Below, piece after piece: positions 61,952-64,000 of a stretch of DNA of 64,000 nt. A program made the position numbers and the translations under genes. The stretch covers positions 1 to 64,000 of the forward strand of contig NZ_JXZC01000005.1 of the NCBI RefSeq assembly GCF_000935355.1, written 5' to 3'. Under the pieces are notes generated by a model. It was not told the DNA's origin. It saw only the letters and a program-made list of their open reading frames with translations, and did not search any database. Position 1 is the stretch's first letter; each line of letters begins with the position of its first letter. This DNA comes from Rossellomorea aquimaris. GTDB taxonomy: Bacteria > Bacillota > Bacilli > Bacillales > Bacillaceae_B.

Positions 61952-62486
61952 CCCGTTCCCACCTTTCCATCCTATTTTTCAGCTTACTCCGGCCTCTGTT
62001 TAACCTTGTTTTAATCGTATTCGAGTTCAACCTCAGCAACTCCGTGATTTCCTCAATGGAACATTCCTCATAATAGTAAAGAATGATGACCTCCCGATAC
62101 TTCACCGGCAGGTCCAAGACACATCTTGAAAGAAACTCTTCCTCACTTCGTTTCAACAAGCTCATTTCAGGTAACGGTTCCTTTGAAGTGAAAAGAGATA
62201 ACAGGCTTGAATTCATTACCACTCTCTTAAACGCGGAACTCTTCAGGACATCCTTCGCTCGATTAATGACTAGTCGATAGATCCACGCTTTGAATGAAAT
62301 AATCTCATCTATTTTTTCATAATGCCTGAAGCAGGTGACAAACACATCCTGCACGATATCTTCCGCCTGACTCCAATCTTTGACATAGTTGTAAGCCAAT
62401 TTCGTCAACCGTTCGCCGTATTCATCCATGATCGTTTCAAGCCACGCATCCCGGTCTGAATGGTCTTCGTTGTTAACCTTTCTCAC
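61941..62486 (-). CDS. ECF-type RNA polymerase sigma factor
   Basis: A 181-residue ECF sigma factor with region 2 (about 24-95, DWSQAEDIVQDVFVTCFRHY, FKAWIYRLVINRAKDVLK) and region 4 (about 120-172, LPVKYREVIILYYYEECSIEEIT, LNSNTIKTRLNRGRSKL). It starts at GTG with GAGG upstream. A TGAAAC-N16-CGTC element lies 33 bases before the start, the form of autoregulated ECF promoters. Target genes are unknown. Confidence 0.9.
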   Translation of the reverse strand: MRKVNNEDHSDRDAWLETIMDEYGERLTKLAYNYVKDWSQAEDIVQDVFVTCFRHYEKIDEIISFKAWIYRLVINRAKDVLKSSAFKRVVMNSSLLSLFTSKEPLPEMSLLKRSEEEFLSRCVLDLPVKYREVIILYYYEECSIEEITELLRLNSNTIKTRLNRGRSKLKNRMERWERDEE

Positions 62487-62518
62487 ACAAGCCTCACCTC
62501 ATTCCCCTTTAGTGCTAA

Positions 62519-62544
62519 GACGAATCAATCAGTGGTTGGTTTCA
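62519..62544 (-). promoter_or_regulatory. ECF-type, probably autoregulatory promoter
   Basis: TGAAAC (62544-62539), 16 bases, CGTC (62522-62519) on the minus strand. This matches the ECF sigma consensus (-35 AAC, -10 CGTM). Confidence 0.65.
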
Positions 62545-62652
62545 ATTTTTTAAAAAACTCCCTCTAACTGCTTTCAACACACCTATAGAAGTATCCTTTG
62601 AATAATCCAGAAAATAACATATACTTTTAATAGATTAGAAGGAGGGAATGAC

Positions 62653-63456
62653 GTGACTATTTACCATAAAATCATCGGAGAAGGCTTTCCCATCGTGATG
62701 ATCCATGGGTGGACGCTGGACCATCAAGCGATGATGCATGCAATGGAACCGAATTTCAAGAACCGCACTGGATGGAAAAGGATATACATAGACCTGCCGG
62801 GAATGGGGTTGTCGGAGTCTCAACCATCCATCAAGAATTCCGACGATATGTTAGAAACCTTGGTTGGTTTATTGGACAAGTTGATTCCCGACCAACCCTT
62901 CATTGTTTGCGGGTATTCGTATGGGGGATATATGGCGAGGGGAATCGTTCAGGCAAGACATGAGATGGTCCGAGGGCTAATGCTCCTCGCACCCATGGTC
63001 ATACCCGATACTGAAAATAGAGAACTTCCGCAGCAGATTGTATTGAAAAAGGATCCCCATTTGCTATCGAACCTCTCTTCACTGGAAGCCGAAGCTTTTG
63101 GCTCCATGGGTGTAGTTCAAGGTATGAGGGAATGGGAAAGGTTCCGGGACGACATCCTGCTTCCTTCCACTCAAACGAATGAGGAGTTCGCAAACAGGAT
63201 CCGGGAAAATGGATATGGCTTCACCTTCGATCTCTCACATACACTTGACGATCCGACGCTGATTATAACAGGACGGCAAGACCATGTAGTCGGTTATCAG
63301 GATGCGTGGCGACTGATAGAGAACTATCCACGAGCCACCTTTGCCGTGCTCGATATGGGTGGTCATAATGTGCAGATTGAGCAGAAAGATGTCTTCGATT
63401 CTTTGGTGCAAAACTGGTTGGACAGGTTGAAATCGGAAATGTTGGAACAGTCGTGA
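62653..63456 (+). CDS. Alpha/beta hydrolase
   Basis: A 267-residue alpha/beta-fold hydrolase. Oxyanion HG is in IHGWTLDHQ, nucleophile S89 in CGYSYGG, acid in ITGRQDHVVG and histidine in MGGHNVQIE. No signal peptide. It starts at GTG, with GGAGGG seven bases upstream. The gene is divergent from the ECF sigma gene; substrate unknown. Confidence 0.83.
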   Translation: MTIYHKIIGEGFPIVMIHGWTLDHQAMMHAMEPNFKNRTGWKRIYIDLPGMGLSESQPSIKNSDDMLETLVGLLDKLIPDQPFIVCGYSYGGYMARGIVQARHEMVRGLMLLAPMVIPDTENRELPQQIVLKKDPHLLSNLSSLEAEAFGSMGVVQGMREWERFRDDILLPSTQTNEEFANRIRENGYGFTFDLSHTLDDPTLIITGRQDHVVGYQDAWRLIENYPRATFAVLDMGGHNVQIEQKDVFDSLVQNWLDRLKSEMLEQS

Positions 63457-63553
63457 GATTGTAAAAAAGACCATTCGTGTAAAGGGAATCTTCAATTAAT
63501 GGAGCAGGTTAGTATATTTACATATTAATAATGAATGATAAGGTGATAAGTCG

Positions 63554-64000
63554 ATGATAGGAGTAAGTATAGCAACGAAGTGGGAATATGAAGCGACGTT
63601 GGAGTATTTCGGCATAAAAGATCATGAACGTTTCGCTTTTCCTTATGGAGAGTATTTCATAAGAACCATTCATGATACTGAACTTGTTTTTTATAGTACC
63701 GGTGTAAGAAAAGTAAATGGCGTTGGCGGTAATCAGTATATGATTTCTACATTTCATTTAACGAAAGTAATCGTTGCTGGAACATGTGCAGGAATAGATG
63801 ATACGTTTAGTAATTTGGATATTTTAGTACCCGATAAAGCCGTTCAATATGATTGCACAGTAAAAGAGATCGAGCCTCTTATTAAACAGTCCTTCATAGT
63901 CGATATTGATCTATCAAACTATGGAGATGATTTTTATACTGGAACAATCGGCACCGCTGATAAAGCAGTAGTAATGTGGAATGACTATCTAGAACTTAAA
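63554..64000 (+). CDS. Nucleoside phosphorylase-family protein (partial)
   Basis: An open frame of 149 codons running off the window end. It starts MIGVSIATKWEYEATLEYFG and contains VIVAGTCAGIDDTFSNLDILVPDKA and the segment YTGTIGTADKAVVMW, which match the phosphorylase superfamily that includes 5'-methylthioadenosine/S-adenosylhomocysteine nucleosidase. These enzymes split the glycosidic bond of nucleosides. AAGGTGA precedes the ATG by nine bases. The 3' part is missing from the window, so the exact subfamily is open. Confidence 0.7.
   Translation, partial: MIGVSIATKWEYEATLEYFGIKDHERFAFPYGEYFIRTIHDTELVFYSTGVRKVNGVGGNQYMISTFHLTKVIVAGTCAGIDDTFSNLDILVPDKAVQYDCTVKEIEPLIKQSFIVDIDLSNYGDDFYTGTIGTADKAVVMWNDYLELK

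Overview
The window is chromosomal DNA from a low-to-medium GC Gram-positive endospore former of the Bacillaceae (Bacillus sensu lato, Rossellomorea-like). The evidence is the conserved Bacillus block dnaE-ytsJ-accDA-pfkA-pyk-fxsA-ytvI/ytwI-citZ-icd-mdh-phoPR-polA-mutM-ytaF-coaE read on the minus strand, the sporulation genes ytrH-ytrI and ytaF, strong AGGAGG ribosome sites, frequent TTG/GTG starts and sigma-A, sigma-E and ECF-type promoters. No tRNA, rRNA, CRISPR array, prophage or complete insertion sequence was seen.

Layout. 160-9981: DNA replication/repair (polA, mutM), CoA synthesis (coaE), the SPFH pair hflK-hflC behind a SigW-type promoter, and the phosphate sensor-regulator pair phoR-phoP. 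A four-unit PhoP box lies directly behind phoR and points into a short region closed by a terminator. 10274-15126: an accessory stretch with a dispersed GC-rich palindromic repeat, a hot-dog protein, an acetyltransferase, a DapA, a DJ-1/PfpI protein and a WYL regulator. 15353-33196: central carbon metabolism (citrate synthase, isocitrate and malate dehydrogenases, pyruvate kinase, phosphofructokinase, acetyl-CoA carboxylase transferase subunits, malic enzyme) with a FadR-type regulator, ending in DNA polymerase DnaE. 33334-36176: sporulation genes ytrHI and an ECF sigma/anti-sigma pair preceded by a 21-bp periodic repeat array.

36285-50612 is the variable part: a hydrolase, a lipoprotein, an MFS exporter with a luciferase-like monooxygenase, a divergent quinone oxidoreductase, a LacI-controlled catabolic operon (HisD-like dehydrogenase, GntP permease, 3-hydroxyacyl-CoA dehydrogenase-like protein, SDR), and an IclR-MFS-UPF0303 operon. 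50658-64000 holds a giant secreted phosphodiester glycosidase/metallophosphatase (YvnB type) with a predicted PhoP-activated promoter, a possible small RNA, a HAD phosphatase, nucleotidyltransferase-like and NAT-like proteins, a GNAT enzyme that seems to start at ATT, DinB, a secreted beta-propeller protein, a second ECF sigma/anti-sigma pair with an autoregulatory-type promoter, a hydrolase, and the start of a nucleoside phosphorylase-family gene cut by the window end.

Most interesting: (1) the PhoP box array behind phoR with a candidate Pho-induced short transcript; (2) a Pho-type promoter in front of yvnB; (3) a SigW-type promoter for hflKC; (4) the LacI/HisD/GntP operon of unknown substrate with two clear operators; (5) two intergenic arrays with about 21-bp phasing but different core words; (6) a perfect FadR-type operator in front of ytsJ. 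All functional assignments rest on motif and family recognition by eye; no database search was run.
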